Origin: ZC4RG25 sp041687075
GTDB taxonomy: Bacteria > Pseudomonadota > Alphaproteobacteria > Rhizobiales > Hyphomicrobiaceae
Direction of reading: 5' to 3'
DNA length: 12,347 nt
Assembly: GCA_041687075.1 (NCBI GenBank)
Contig: JAWLCO010000120.1
Location: 1 to 12,347 of the forward strand
In this document: positions 1 to 6,653 of the stretch, in pieces
Layout of the letters: each line of letters begins with the position of its first letter
Position numbering within the stretch: position 1 is the first letter of the stretch
Program-made: the position numbers and the translations under genes
Notes under the pieces: model-generated
The model's database searches: none
Told to the model about the DNA's origin: nothing
Seen by the model: only the letters and a program-made list of their open reading frames with translations

Positions 1-722
1 GAGCGGCCCTCGAAATCACGCAGGTTCACGTCATTGCCGAGCGTGGCGCCGACGATGCGGCCGGACGACGAGACGGCCAGGACGACCTCGGGCTCCGGAT
101 TGTTCCAGGTGGAGCGCGGATGCAGGCCAGCCTCCATGCCGTGGCCGACGGCGGACATGGGCTGCGCTTTCGTGAAGATTTCCGCGTCCTCGCCGATGCC
201 GACCTCGAGGTATTGCGACCAGGCGCCTTGGGCCATCAGCACCTCCTTGAGTGCCAGCGCCTCGCGGGAGCCGGGCTTCAGGCGCCGCAGGTCGCCGCCG
301 AGCTCCTTTTCCACTTGCAGCCGGATCGCCTCGGCTTTCTCGGGCGCGCCCTTCGCCTGCTCCTCGATGACGCGCTCCAGGAGAGAACGGGCAAACGTGA
401 CGCCGGCGGCCTTGATGGCCTGCAGGTCGATGGGTGCGAGCAGCCATGGCTTGCCGGTGTCGCGTGTCTCGGGCGGCGTATTCGCGAGAATGTCCGGCAG
501 CGGGCCGATGCGTTCGCCATCGCCGGAGCGCACGATGCCTGCCGGGTCATCCGCCTCGCACAGGTCGCGCATGGTCGGCGTCAGACGGCTGATGTCGTAG
601 ACGCCGTCGCTGCGGATGGCGACCACCGACGGGCCCATATCCGGGCGCCACACGCGGCCAGCCAGCGCGCCCGCCGTGCCGTCGCCGGGCAAGGTCAGTT
701 CTTCCGTCATGTGCTCGCGCAT
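1..722 (-). CDS. Fumarylacetoacetate hydrolase (FAH) family protein, C-terminus cut by window edge
   Basis: Likely a metal-dependent cytosolic enzyme of the FAH superfamily, whose members hydrate, hydrolyse or decarboxylate keto acids. The 240 residues in the window end in the middle of the catalytic domain. The fold signature is NNPEPEVVLAV (about residues 207-217), with the paired metal-ligand glutamates E210 and E212, followed by GNDVNLRDFEGR (229-240) with the third acidic ligand D231. The long N-terminal part (1-185) matches the roughly 390-residue bacterial subgroup rather than the short 220-residue hydrolases. The ATG at 722 is preferred because GGGGAG lies about 7 nt upstream; a second in-frame ATG lies at 710. 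The gene diverges from the dehydrogenase across 184 nt. Related long FAH proteins act in sugar-acid catabolism, for example on 2-keto-3-deoxy acids, but the substrate cannot be read from this sequence. The family assignment is firm; the reaction is unknown. Confidence 0.88.
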   Translation of the reverse strand, partial: MREHMTEELTLPGDGTAGALAGRVWRPDMGPSVVAIRSDGVYDISRLTPTMRDLCEADDPAGIVRSGDGERIGPLPDILANTPPETRDTGKPWLLAPIDLQAIKAAGVTFARSLLERVIEEQAKGAPEKAEAIRLQVEKELGGDLRRLKPGSREALALKEVLMAQGAWSQYLEVGIGEDAEIFTKAQPMSAVGHGMEAGLHPRSTWNNPEPEVVLAVSSSGRIVGATLGNDVNLRDFEGR

Positions 723-775
723 GGGCGCACTCCCCGATTCCGATTTGCTGATATCGACACCCGGCCGGGCCGGGT

Positions 776-805
776 TTGACACTGCTCTTGCGCGCTACGT
801 ATACA
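776..805 (+). promoter_or_regulatory. Promoter of the dehydrogenase gene with embedded GTATAC operator candidate
   Basis: A perfect -35 hexamer TTGACA (776-781) is followed after 18 nt by TATACA (800-805). The -10 overlaps the palindrome GTATAC (799-804), flanked by CGCT (793-796) and AGCG (805-808). GTATAC-centred palindromes are known operator cores for FCD-type GntR regulators such as UxuR/ExuR, and one such regulator is encoded just downstream. A regulator bound here would block the -10. The same GTATAC core, and the nearby GCCGGGTTT (769-777) and CACTGC (780-785), recur in front of the GntR gene. A 10-bp palindrome CCCGGCCGGG (760-769) lies just upstream. I could not identify a convincing promoter for the divergent FAH gene. 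Confidence 0.6.
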
Positions 806-906
806 GCGATTGCAGAAGCAGCCAAGGTGGCGTTCATCGTAGGACGTTCCGTCCTCCCCTGCCCAGCCCCTCCGGCACAATCCATGACGAGCGAAGGAGA
901 TTTGCG

Positions 907-2022
907 ATGCCGCCCGATCAGCTGCGGATTGCCGTGTTTCCCGGCGACGGCATCGGGCCGGAGGTGATTGCCCCGGCTATGGAGGTGATGCGGCTGCTGG
1001 AGTCGCGGCTGGGCGGTTTCAGGCTCGCGTTCGAGGAATACCCGGCAGGCGCCGGCTACTATCGCGAAACGGGGAAGGACATCTCGGCAGAGGGCTTCGA
1101 GGCGGCGCGCGCGGCGGACGCCATTCTGCTCGGCGCCATTGGTCTGCCGAATGTGCGGTTTCCGGACGGAACCGAAATCCGGCCGCATCTCAGGATGCGG
1201 GATGAGTTCGGCCTGTATGCCGGCGTGCGTCCGGTCAAGGCGTATCCGAACACGCCGCGGCGGCTGCTGGATGAGCAGGCGGCAGGCATTGACCTCGTCA
1301 TTCTGCGAGAGTCGACAGAAGGTCTGTTCTTCTCGCAGGGGCGCGGAGAGGTGGACGACAGGGAAGCGCGCGAAACGCTGCGCATTACGCGGGCGACCAC
1401 GGAAAAGCTCAGCGACTTCGCCTTCCGGCTCGCGCGGCGGCGCAAGAGCCGCGGCGGCAAGGGCCGCGTGACCTGCGTCGACAAGTCGAACGTGTTTCGC
1501 GCCTACGCCTTCTTCCGCCAGATCTTCCTGGAGCGGGCGGCTCTCAATGCGGACATCGCGGCGGACTGCGCCTACGTGGATGCCATGGCGCTCGATCTCA
1601 TCCGAAAGCCGTGGGAGTCCGACGTGCTCGTCATGGAGAACATGTTCGGGGACATCCTGTCCGACCTCGGCGGCGGTCTCGTCGGCGGCATGGGCATGGC
1701 GCCGTGCGCGGAGATCGGGGACAGTCATGGGCTGTTCCAGCCGGCCCATGGCTCGGCGCCGGACATCGCTGGTCAGGGCAAGGCGAACCCGATCGCAACG
1801 CTGCTCTCGGCCGCGATGATGCTCGACTGGCTGGGCGAGCGGCATGGCGTTCCGCGGCTGAGCGAGGCCGCCGGCGTGCTTGAAGGAGCAATCGAGCGGG
1901 GCTTTGCGGAGGACCGGCTGCGGCCCATGGAGTTCGGCCGCGACCAGGGCTCTCGCGAAGTGACCCGTGAACTGATGGCGATCATCGCAGAACAGCTCTC
2001 TGGCGGGTCCAGTCACCATTGA
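907..2022 (+). CDS. Isocitrate/isopropylmalate dehydrogenase family protein (tartrate/D-malate-type relative), NAD-type
   Basis: A 371-residue cytosolic beta-decarboxylating dehydrogenase homologue, the normal length for the family. The ATG at 907 follows AAGGAGA with 6 nt spacing; the frame stays open upstream, but no other start has such a site. Visible motifs are FPGDGIGPEV (11-20), the substrate-loop region RESTEGLFF (134-142), the catalytic lysine motif VDKSNVF (191-197, K193), the divalent-metal aspartates around D225-D253 in the segment from YVDAMALD to MFGDILSDLGG, and the adenine-binding loop HGSAPDIAGQGKANP (281-295). That loop resembles NAD- rather than NADP-specific members. The usual catalytic Tyr of RENTEG-x-Y / GGIYFG is Phe here (F141). 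It is unlikely to be leuB or icd, because it sits beside an FAH-family enzyme and a GntR regulator, not leucine or TCA genes. A hydroxy-acid substrate is inferred, not shown. Confidence 0.88.
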   Translation: MPPDQLRIAVFPGDGIGPEVIAPAMEVMRLLESRLGGFRLAFEEYPAGAGYYRETGKDISAEGFEAARAADAILLGAIGLPNVRFPDGTEIRPHLRMRDEFGLYAGVRPVKAYPNTPRRLLDEQAAGIDLVILRESTEGLFFSQGRGEVDDREARETLRITRATTEKLSDFAFRLARRRKSRGGKGRVTCVDKSNVFRAYAFFRQIFLERAALNADIAADCAYVDAMALDLIRKPWESDVLVMENMFGDILSDLGGGLVGGMGMAPCAEIGDSHGLFQPAHGSAPDIAGQGKANPIATLLSAAMMLDWLGERHGVPRLSEAAGVLEGAIERGFAEDRLRPMEFGRDQGSREVTRELMAIIAEQLSGGSSHH

Positions 2023-2058
2023 GGCTGGGCTCATCCCGCGCTTGTGCAGTGCGAAGTA

Positions 2059-2112
2059 GCCGGGTTTACCCACTGCGCCACGTGGGCCACTATGGGCTGG
2101 TATACCTATAAT
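2059..2112 (+). promoter_or_regulatory. Promoter/autoregulatory region of the GntR gene
   Basis: The 112-nt gap between the dehydrogenase and the regulator contains a perfect -10 hexamer TATAAT (2107-2112). It is directly preceded by the 8-bp palindrome GGTATACC (2099-2106). Upstream lie another 8-bp palindrome, CCACGTGG (2078-2085), and the element GCCGGGTTT (2059-2067) plus CACTGC (2071-2076), both shared with the promoter at 776. I see no good -35 hexamer at 16-18 nt, so activity may need an activator or be weak. GCAGTG (2046-2051) and CACTGC (2071-2076) form a 6-bp inverted repeat, but there is no U-tract, so I do not call a terminator for the dehydrogenase. Autoregulation is an inference. 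Confidence 0.5.
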
Positions 2113-2134
2113 CGAGCACGGCCCCGGGACGGAG

Positions 2135-2863
2135 ATGCAGCGCTACATCCAGGCTTGCCGCAAGGCGCCGGAGGAGAGCGGCGAAACCGAGGACATCGCC
2201 CTCCATCGTCTGCCTCAGACACAGCGCGCCTATCGGGAACTGCGCCGGCGCATTCTCGATAACGAGATGCCGCCCAACGCGCACTATCTGGAGCAGGAGC
2301 TTGCCGACGTCCTCGGCATGAGCCGTACCCCCGTCCGCGAGGCCCTGATTCGGCTGAGCGACGAGCGGCTCGTCGAAATCCGCCCGCGGCATGGCGCGCG
2401 CATTCTGCCGGTGTCCGTCGACGACATGCGCGAGATCTACGAGATGATGACGGAGCTCGAGGCGCTGGCCGTGCGCAAGCTCGCCGAGCGCGGGCTTTCG
2501 CGCCGTGAGCTGCGGATGCTCGAGCAGGCCGTCGCCGACATGGACCACGCGCTGGCACGCGACGACCTGCGGGCGTGGGCACGCAGGGACGAGATGTTCC
2601 ACGCCCTGCTCGTCGACCTGACAGGCAACTCTCGCCTGAGCCAGGTGGTGGCGACGTTCCGCGACCAGGCACACCGCGCGCGTATGCAGACGCTGAAGCT
2701 GCGGCCGAAACCGGTCAATTCCAATCGCGATCATGCGGCCGTCGTCGAGGCCATCCGTCAGCGCGACCCGGAAACGGCGGCCGCGACACACCGCCAGCAT
2801 CGTCAGAAGGCCGGAGCGATGCTGCTGTCTCTGCTGGCCCGGTGCGGAAGCGAAGGTCTGTAA
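2135..2863 (+). CDS. GntR family transcriptional regulator, FCD (FadR-like) subfamily
   Basis: A 242-residue DNA-binding regulator. The N-terminal winged helix-turn-helix spans about 30-93, with the family hallmark MSRTPVREALIRLSDERLVE (62-81) and the wing RPRHGARI. The C-terminal all-helical FCD ligand domain covers about 97-235. Its likely metal/ligand residues are D152 and H156 (RDEMFHALL), H200 (NRDHAAVVEAI) and H219 or H222. FCD domains sense small organic acids, often the substrate or an intermediate of the adjacent pathway, which fits the neighbouring FAH-family enzyme and dehydrogenase. The ATG at 2135 is chosen by length and frame; GGAG abuts it directly and GGGAC lies just before, so the ribosome site is poorly spaced. 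The gene is co-directional with the dehydrogenase but appears to have its own promoter, and it converges on the patatin gene with only 24 nt between stops. The effector is unknown. Confidence 0.93.
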   Translation: MQRYIQACRKAPEESGETEDIALHRLPQTQRAYRELRRRILDNEMPPNAHYLEQELADVLGMSRTPVREALIRLSDERLVEIRPRHGARILPVSVDDMREIYEMMTELEALAVRKLAERGLSRRELRMLEQAVADMDHALARDDLRAWARRDEMFHALLVDLTGNSRLSQVVATFRDQAHRARMQTLKLRPKPVNSNRDHAAVVEAIRQRDPETAAATHRQHRQKAGAMLLSLLARCGSEGL

Positions 2864-2887
2864 TGATCAAGCTGCTGCGTAGAGCCG

Positions 2888-3979
2888 TCACTGACCGGCA
2901 GTGCGCTGATCCCTGAGCGATGGTTCTCCCCGGGCAGGTGTCCTACGGTCAAGTCCGAGGCGGATAGGCTCCAGATACTGCGCCCGCAGGTCCACAGTCG
3001 CGCGGCGTCCGACGCTATCGCGGTGCAGCGCCAGCCAGGACCGCGCCTCATCCCGCCCCGCATCGTACAGGGATTTGAGCAGCTCACCATTCGGCATCAG
3101 CTTGCTGTCGGCGCTGAGCCCCGCCGTGTAAGGGCCAGCTTCGATCACGTGGAAACGGTGCCGCTTGAGCCGCGCCAGCCGGCTCTGCCGGCTTGCGAAC
3201 CAGCCGACCTCGCATTCCTGCGCGGACACGATCGACTCGACGTCTCTGATGAACGGCTGATTGAACGTGATCGTGTTGACGCGTCCTGCGATCTCGATGG
3301 CGGAGCGCGGAACGTCATCGTGCTCCAGCGGATTGAGCAGCACGACGAGCGTATCCTCGACCGGGCTCTCGGTGGCGAGCGTCAGCAGGTCCGGATTGGC
3401 GGAGAAGCCGCCATCCCAGTAGGCGCGCCCGTCGATGGTCACCGCATGATGCAGGGTCGGAAGACAGGCAGAAGCGAGGATCGCCTCGACCGTAATCTCT
3501 GTGCGCCGGAACAGGCGTGCCCGTCCGGTCATCACGTCTGTGGCGGCGATCAGCAACTCCACAGGCGCGCTCGCGCGGATCCGATCGAAATCGACGTGTT
3601 CGGTCAGCAGCCGCCGCAGGGGGTCGAAGCCCAGCGGGTTGAACTGATACGGGGACAGCATGTTCGGCACGCCGGGCATCGGTGCGGCACGCGCAAGTCC
3701 CAGCAGGAACGGATTGTAGCGGAGCAGATCCGGCACACCGGCCGCCTCGACCGCCTCCCAGACTCGCCCTAACGTCTGGCGAGCCTTGGCTGCGCCGCCC
3801 GCTGCAAGGCCCGAGGCGAGCGCGGCGGCATTGACGGCACCGGCACTCGTGGCGCTGACCCAGCTGAACGACAGCTCATCCGCCTGCAGAAGCTCGTCGA
3901 GCACACCCCAGGTGAAGGCGCCGTGTGCGCCTCCACCCTGCAGCGCCAGATTGATGCGTCGCCGGCCTTTTTTCCCCAC
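2888..3979 (-). CDS. Patatin-like phospholipase family protein
   Basis: A predicted serine lipid acyl hydrolase of 363 residues when started at the GTG at 3979, two nt after the ATPase stop. An ATG at 4111 would add 44 residues but overlap the ATPase gene by about 130 nt, so I reject it; no strong Shine-Dalgarno is present, and translation is probably coupled. Patatin hallmarks are the oxyanion-hole motif LQGGGAHGAF (13-22), the nucleophile elbow SATSAGAVNA (42-51, Ser45) and the catalytic Asp in YWDGG (187-191, Asp189), giving a complete Ser-Asp dyad. The elbow is A-x-S-x-G rather than the usual G-x-S-x-G. I see no signal peptide, so it is probably cytosolic or peripheral to the inner membrane. 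It is the last gene of the riboswitch-led operon. No patatin is a known component of B12 uptake, so its role here is open. Confidence 0.87.
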   Translation of the reverse strand: MGKKGRRRINLALQGGGAHGAFTWGVLDELLQADELSFSWVSATSAGAVNAAALASGLAAGGAAKARQTLGRVWEAVEAAGVPDLLRYNPFLLGLARAAPMPGVPNMLSPYQFNPLGFDPLRRLLTEHVDFDRIRASAPVELLIAATDVMTGRARLFRRTEITVEAILASACLPTLHHAVTIDGRAYWDGGFSANPDLLTLATESPVEDTLVVLLNPLEHDDVPRSAIEIAGRVNTITFNQPFIRDVESIVSAQECEVGWFASRQSRLARLKRHRFHVIEAGPYTAGLSADSKLMPNGELLKSLYDAGRDEARSWLALHRDSVGRRATVDLRAQYLEPIRLGLDRRTPARGEPSLRDQRTAGQ

Positions 3980-3981
3980 GC

Positions 3982-4797
3982 TCAGATTGCCCCGCCTGCT
4001 GCCCTGGACCGGTCCGCGGCGGAAGATGGCAGCCCGGATGCCGTCACCACAAGTGGCAATCCGTCGATGCGCACAAGGCGCCCCTCGATTCCATAGACGG
4101 CGGCAAGCCAATCGGAACTCAGCACCTCGTCGGGTGGACCGTCCGCGAGCGTGCGGCCGTCCTTCACCAGCACGACACGATCGCAGTACCGGGCCGCGAG
4201 CGAGAGGTCATGAAGCGCGACGATGATCGTGCATCCTTGCCCGGCAATCTGGCGGAGCTTGTCGAACAGCGCCATCTGATGCGCTGGATCGAGGCCGGCG
4301 GTCGGCTCGTCCGCAAGCAGGATGCCGGCCTCCTGCGCCAGAGCACGTGCCACCAGGGCGCGCGCAACCTCACCGCCGGACAGCTCCGTGGCCGGGCGTG
4401 TGCGCAGGCTCATGAGGTCCATGGACGTCAGGGCAGCTTCGACCGCTGCGCGATCGGCTGCCCGCAGGCGGCCAGGCCCCGCTCCGTAGGGCAGGCGCCC
4501 CAACGCTACGACGTTTTCGACCGTGAGCGGCCAATGCACAGCCCGCGATTGCGGAAGATATGCGATGGCTCGCGCCAGTTTACCGCGATCCCACTTCCCA
4601 AGCTCCCGCTCATCGAGAAGGACCGATCCGGAAAGCGGCTTCAACAGCCCCGCCATGGACCGGAGCAGCGTCGATTTCCCGGCGCCGTTGGGCCCGACAA
4701 TGGCGATCAGCTCGCCTGCCACCGCCTTCAGGCAGGCGCTCTCGAGCACACGCCTGCGGCCCAGCGCAACGGCGATGTCTCGCGCCTCGAGCCTCAT
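3982..4797 (-). CDS. btuD: Cobalamin/corrinoid ABC transporter ATP-binding protein
   Basis: The 271-residue nucleotide-binding subunit that powers inner-membrane corrinoid import. All ATPase motifs are intact: Walker A GPNGAGKST (35-43), Q-loop LPQS with Q83, signature LSGGE (139-143), Walker B ILLADEP (159-165) and H-loop ALHD with H196. The type matches FecE/BtuD ATPases of the iron-siderophore/B12 family. Its ATG overlaps the permease stop in ATGA, the usual sign of translational coupling between the two subunits. A tail after about residue 255 is Ala/Ser-rich and probably disordered. The B12 assignment comes from the riboswitch at the head of the operon, since the ATPase alone would not distinguish B12 from haem or siderophore transport. 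Confidence 0.9.
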   Translation of the reverse strand: MRLEARDIAVALGRRRVLESACLKAVAGELIAIVGPNGAGKSTLLRSMAGLLKPLSGSVLLDERELGKWDRGKLARAIAYLPQSRAVHWPLTVENVVALGRLPYGAGPGRLRAADRAAVEAALTSMDLMSLRTRPATELSGGEVARALVARALAQEAGILLADEPTAGLDPAHQMALFDKLRQIAGQGCTIIVALHDLSLAARYCDRVVLVKDGRTLADGPPDEVLSSDWLAAVYGIEGRLVRIDGLPLVVTASGLPSSAADRSRAAGGAI

Positions 4798-5789
4798 GGC
4801 AGCAGCTCCCGCCGCGTCTTCAGCACCAGCCAGAGGAAGAACGGCGCGCCGATGATCGCCGTCGCAACCCCCAGCCGTATGTCGACAGAGGTTGGCAGGA
4901 GCCGCAACACGACGTCCGCCGTCAGCACCAGGACCGCCCCGGCGAGGGCGCTCGCCAACATGAGCCGGCTCGGCAGGAAACCGACCATCGGACGCAGGAG
5001 ATGCGGCACGATCAGGCCGACGAAGCCGATAGCTCCCGCAACCGCGGTTGCCGCGCCGACGGCCAGTGCCGACCCGATGACGACCATCAGCCGAATAGCC
5101 GGGAGATTTGTTCCCAGATTGATGGCCGCCTCTTCGCCCAGAGCCAGCGCATCGAGACCGCGTGCCGTCTGCATCAGCAGGACCAGTCCGGCCAAGATGA
5201 ACGGGGCCGCGAGCCAGACATGCACGAGGCTGCGATCACTGAGCGAGCCCAGCATCCAGAACACGATCTCGACCGATGCAAACGGGTTCGGCGAAAGATT
5301 CACCGCGAGCGCCGTCAGGGCACCGGCCACGCTCGACATTGCAACGCCCGCAAGGATCAGCGTCAGCGGCCCGGTGCTCGCGCCCGCCAGCATCAGGACG
5401 GCCGTCGCGGCCAGCGCGGCACCGGTAAGCCCGCCGATCGGCAACGCCGCGGCGAACACACCGGCGGCGCCGCTGTGAATGGCAATCACCGCGCCGAGGG
5501 AGGCGCCGCCGGTGACGCCCAGCAGCCCCGGCTCGGCGAGCGGATTTCGCAAATAGCCTTGCAACGCCGCACCGGACGTTCCGAGCGCCGCGCCGACGAG
5601 CGCACCGAGAAGTGCCCGCGGCATGCGGATTTCCCAGAAGATGATGCCGAAGGCACGCTCACCCGCAGGCAGGCCGAAGCCGTTCGGTCCCATCAGCAGC
5701 GAGGCGAGGAACGCAAGGCCGGCCAGCGCAGCCATGGAAGCCACTGCCCGGCGCTCGCCGACCCATTCCCATGTCATTGTGGTGCTCAA
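4794..5789 (-). CDS. btuC: FecCD-family permease, cobalamin/corrinoid ABC importer membrane subunit
   Basis: An inner-membrane channel subunit of a type II ABC importer, about 331 residues, with the roughly ten hydrophobic helices typical of BtuC/FecCD. Family landmarks are RMPRALLGALVGAALGTSGA (55-74), the GYLRNPLAEPGLLGVTGGA segment (78-96) and, near the C-terminus, AIGFVGLIVPHLLRP (253-267). The conserved Gly-rich stretch before PHLLRP lies next to the loop that contacts the ATPase. The longest frame opens with TTG at 5789, 6 nt after the btuF stop; an ATG four codons later (5777) is an equally good start, and neither has a clear Shine-Dalgarno. The 3' end overlaps btuD by 4 nt. It should act as a dimer with two ATPase subunits, receiving substrate from the periplasmic protein encoded just upstream. 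Confidence 0.9.
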   Translation of the reverse strand: MSTTMTWEWVGERRAVASMAALAGLAFLASLLMGPNGFGLPAGERAFGIIFWEIRMPRALLGALVGAALGTSGAALQGYLRNPLAEPGLLGVTGGASLGAVIAIHSGAAGVFAAALPIGGLTGAALAATAVLMLAGASTGPLTLILAGVAMSSVAGALTALAVNLSPNPFASVEIVFWMLGSLSDRSLVHVWLAAPFILAGLVLLMQTARGLDALALGEEAAINLGTNLPAIRLMVVIGSALAVGAATAVAGAIGFVGLIVPHLLRPMVGFLPSRLMLASALAGAVLVLTADVVLRLLPTSVDIRLGVATAIIGAPFFLWLVLKTRRELLP

Positions 5790-5795
5790 GGTCGT

Positions 5796-6647
5796 CTATT
5801 TCCGAAGGCCCTCGCGGGCGCTGGCGAGCGCCGCGACAGCGTCCGCGACGTGTGGCGTACCGCAAATCCATAACGGCATCGGCAGGTAAATGTGCGCGCG
5901 CTCATCCAGCAGGTGATTGAGGGCCGGATGCCGCAGATTGTCGGCCACCGGCGTGCGATACGTCGCCGACCGCTGGTTGAGGACGATGAGATCGGGCGGG
6001 CTCACGACCAGCGTTTCGAGATCCGTCCGGCCGCCGGGCCGCAGATCCATGCGCTCGGCGGCATTCTCGAACCCCGCAGCCTTGAGCGCGGCCGCCTCCA
6101 TACTGCCGGGCGGTGAAACGATGCTGTTGGCTTCATAGACGAGCGCTTCAGGGCGATGCAGGCCAGTTGCTTGCGCAGTGCTGAGCCGCCGATCGAAATC
6201 TGCCACCATGGCCTCCCCGCGCTCCGGCTCACCCACAGCGGCCGCGACGGCGCGTATGACGGTGCGGACCTCTTCGATCCTTGTCGCCATCGGGATCACC
6301 TCGACGCGCTGACCGAGCCGTCGCAGCAGATCCACGGTGGCGGGCGTCGTAAAGCCTCCCGCCAGCACCAGGTCCGGCTCCAGCGCCAGCACCTCCTCCG
6401 CGCTCCCGCGCACCAATGGGATGCCTTCGATGCGATCGACGATGGGCGACACGTTCGGATCTGACGAGACCCAGCTCAGCGCCTGGATACGCTCGCGCGG
6501 GACCAGGTCGAGCACGATAGGATCGATGCACAGGTTGAGCGAGACGATGCGGCGGGCGGGTTCTGCGGATGCGGGCAGAGCGACGGCGATGACGGCAGCC
6601 AGGGCTGCCGCCAATGCACCTGCGAATTTTGCCCGCATCACGTGCAT
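5796..6647 (-). CDS. btuF: Periplasmic corrinoid-binding protein of the ABC importer
   Basis: A 283-residue class III substrate-binding protein. A signal peptide is evident: basic start MHVMRAK, hydrophobic core to about residue 24, and probable cleavage after LPASA (24-28). The mature part begins with RRIVSLNLCIDPIVLDLVP, the usual first strand and helix of BtuF/FhuD-like proteins. EEVLALEPDLVLAGGF (84-99) and the second-lobe motifs SPPDLIVLN (216-224) and LPMPLWICGTPHVADAV (255-271) follow. Two lobes joined by a long helix (around 140-160) are expected. It delivers corrinoid from the outer-membrane receptor to the permease. The start codon at 6647 lies 6 nt after the receptor stop without a clear ribosome site, so coupled translation is likely; an in-frame ATG at 6638 is an alternative. 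Ligand identity is inferred from the riboswitch. Confidence 0.86.
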   Translation of the reverse strand: MHVMRAKFAGALAAALAAVIAVALPASAEPARRIVSLNLCIDPIVLDLVPRERIQALSWVSSDPNVSPIVDRIEGIPLVRGSAEEVLALEPDLVLAGGFTTPATVDLLRRLGQRVEVIPMATRIEEVRTVIRAVAAAVGEPERGEAMVADFDRRLSTAQATGLHRPEALVYEANSIVSPPGSMEAAALKAAGFENAAERMDLRPGGRTDLETLVVSPPDLIVLNQRSATYRTPVADNLRHPALNHLLDERAHIYLPMPLWICGTPHVADAVAALASAREGLRK

Positions 6648-6653
6648 GTCAGG

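Noticed and set aside
547..2073. 508-codon open frame on the minus strand opposite the dehydrogenase
   Set aside because: It is antisense to a gene with complete family motifs and an ideal ribosome site, its product shows no recognisable domain, and it is rich in Arg/His/Pro as expected for a shadow in GC-rich DNA.
2889..2903. CACTG/CAGTG hairpin near the convergent GntR and patatin stops as a terminator
   Set aside because: Only 5 bp of stem with no U-run on either strand, and it lies inside the patatin coding end.
3023..3772. 249-codon plus-strand frame opposite the patatin gene
   Set aside because: It is antisense to intact patatin motifs and has no recognisable family.
3982..4111. N-terminal extension of the patatin gene to the ATG at 4111
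   Set aside because: It would overlap the btuD 3' end by about 130 nt, and the added residues are Arg/Cys-rich with no patatin similarity.
4210..5873. Long plus-strand frames (422 and 437 codons) opposite btuD and btuC
   Set aside because: The translations are low-complexity Arg/Gln/Ala-rich and lie antisense to well-conserved transporter genes.
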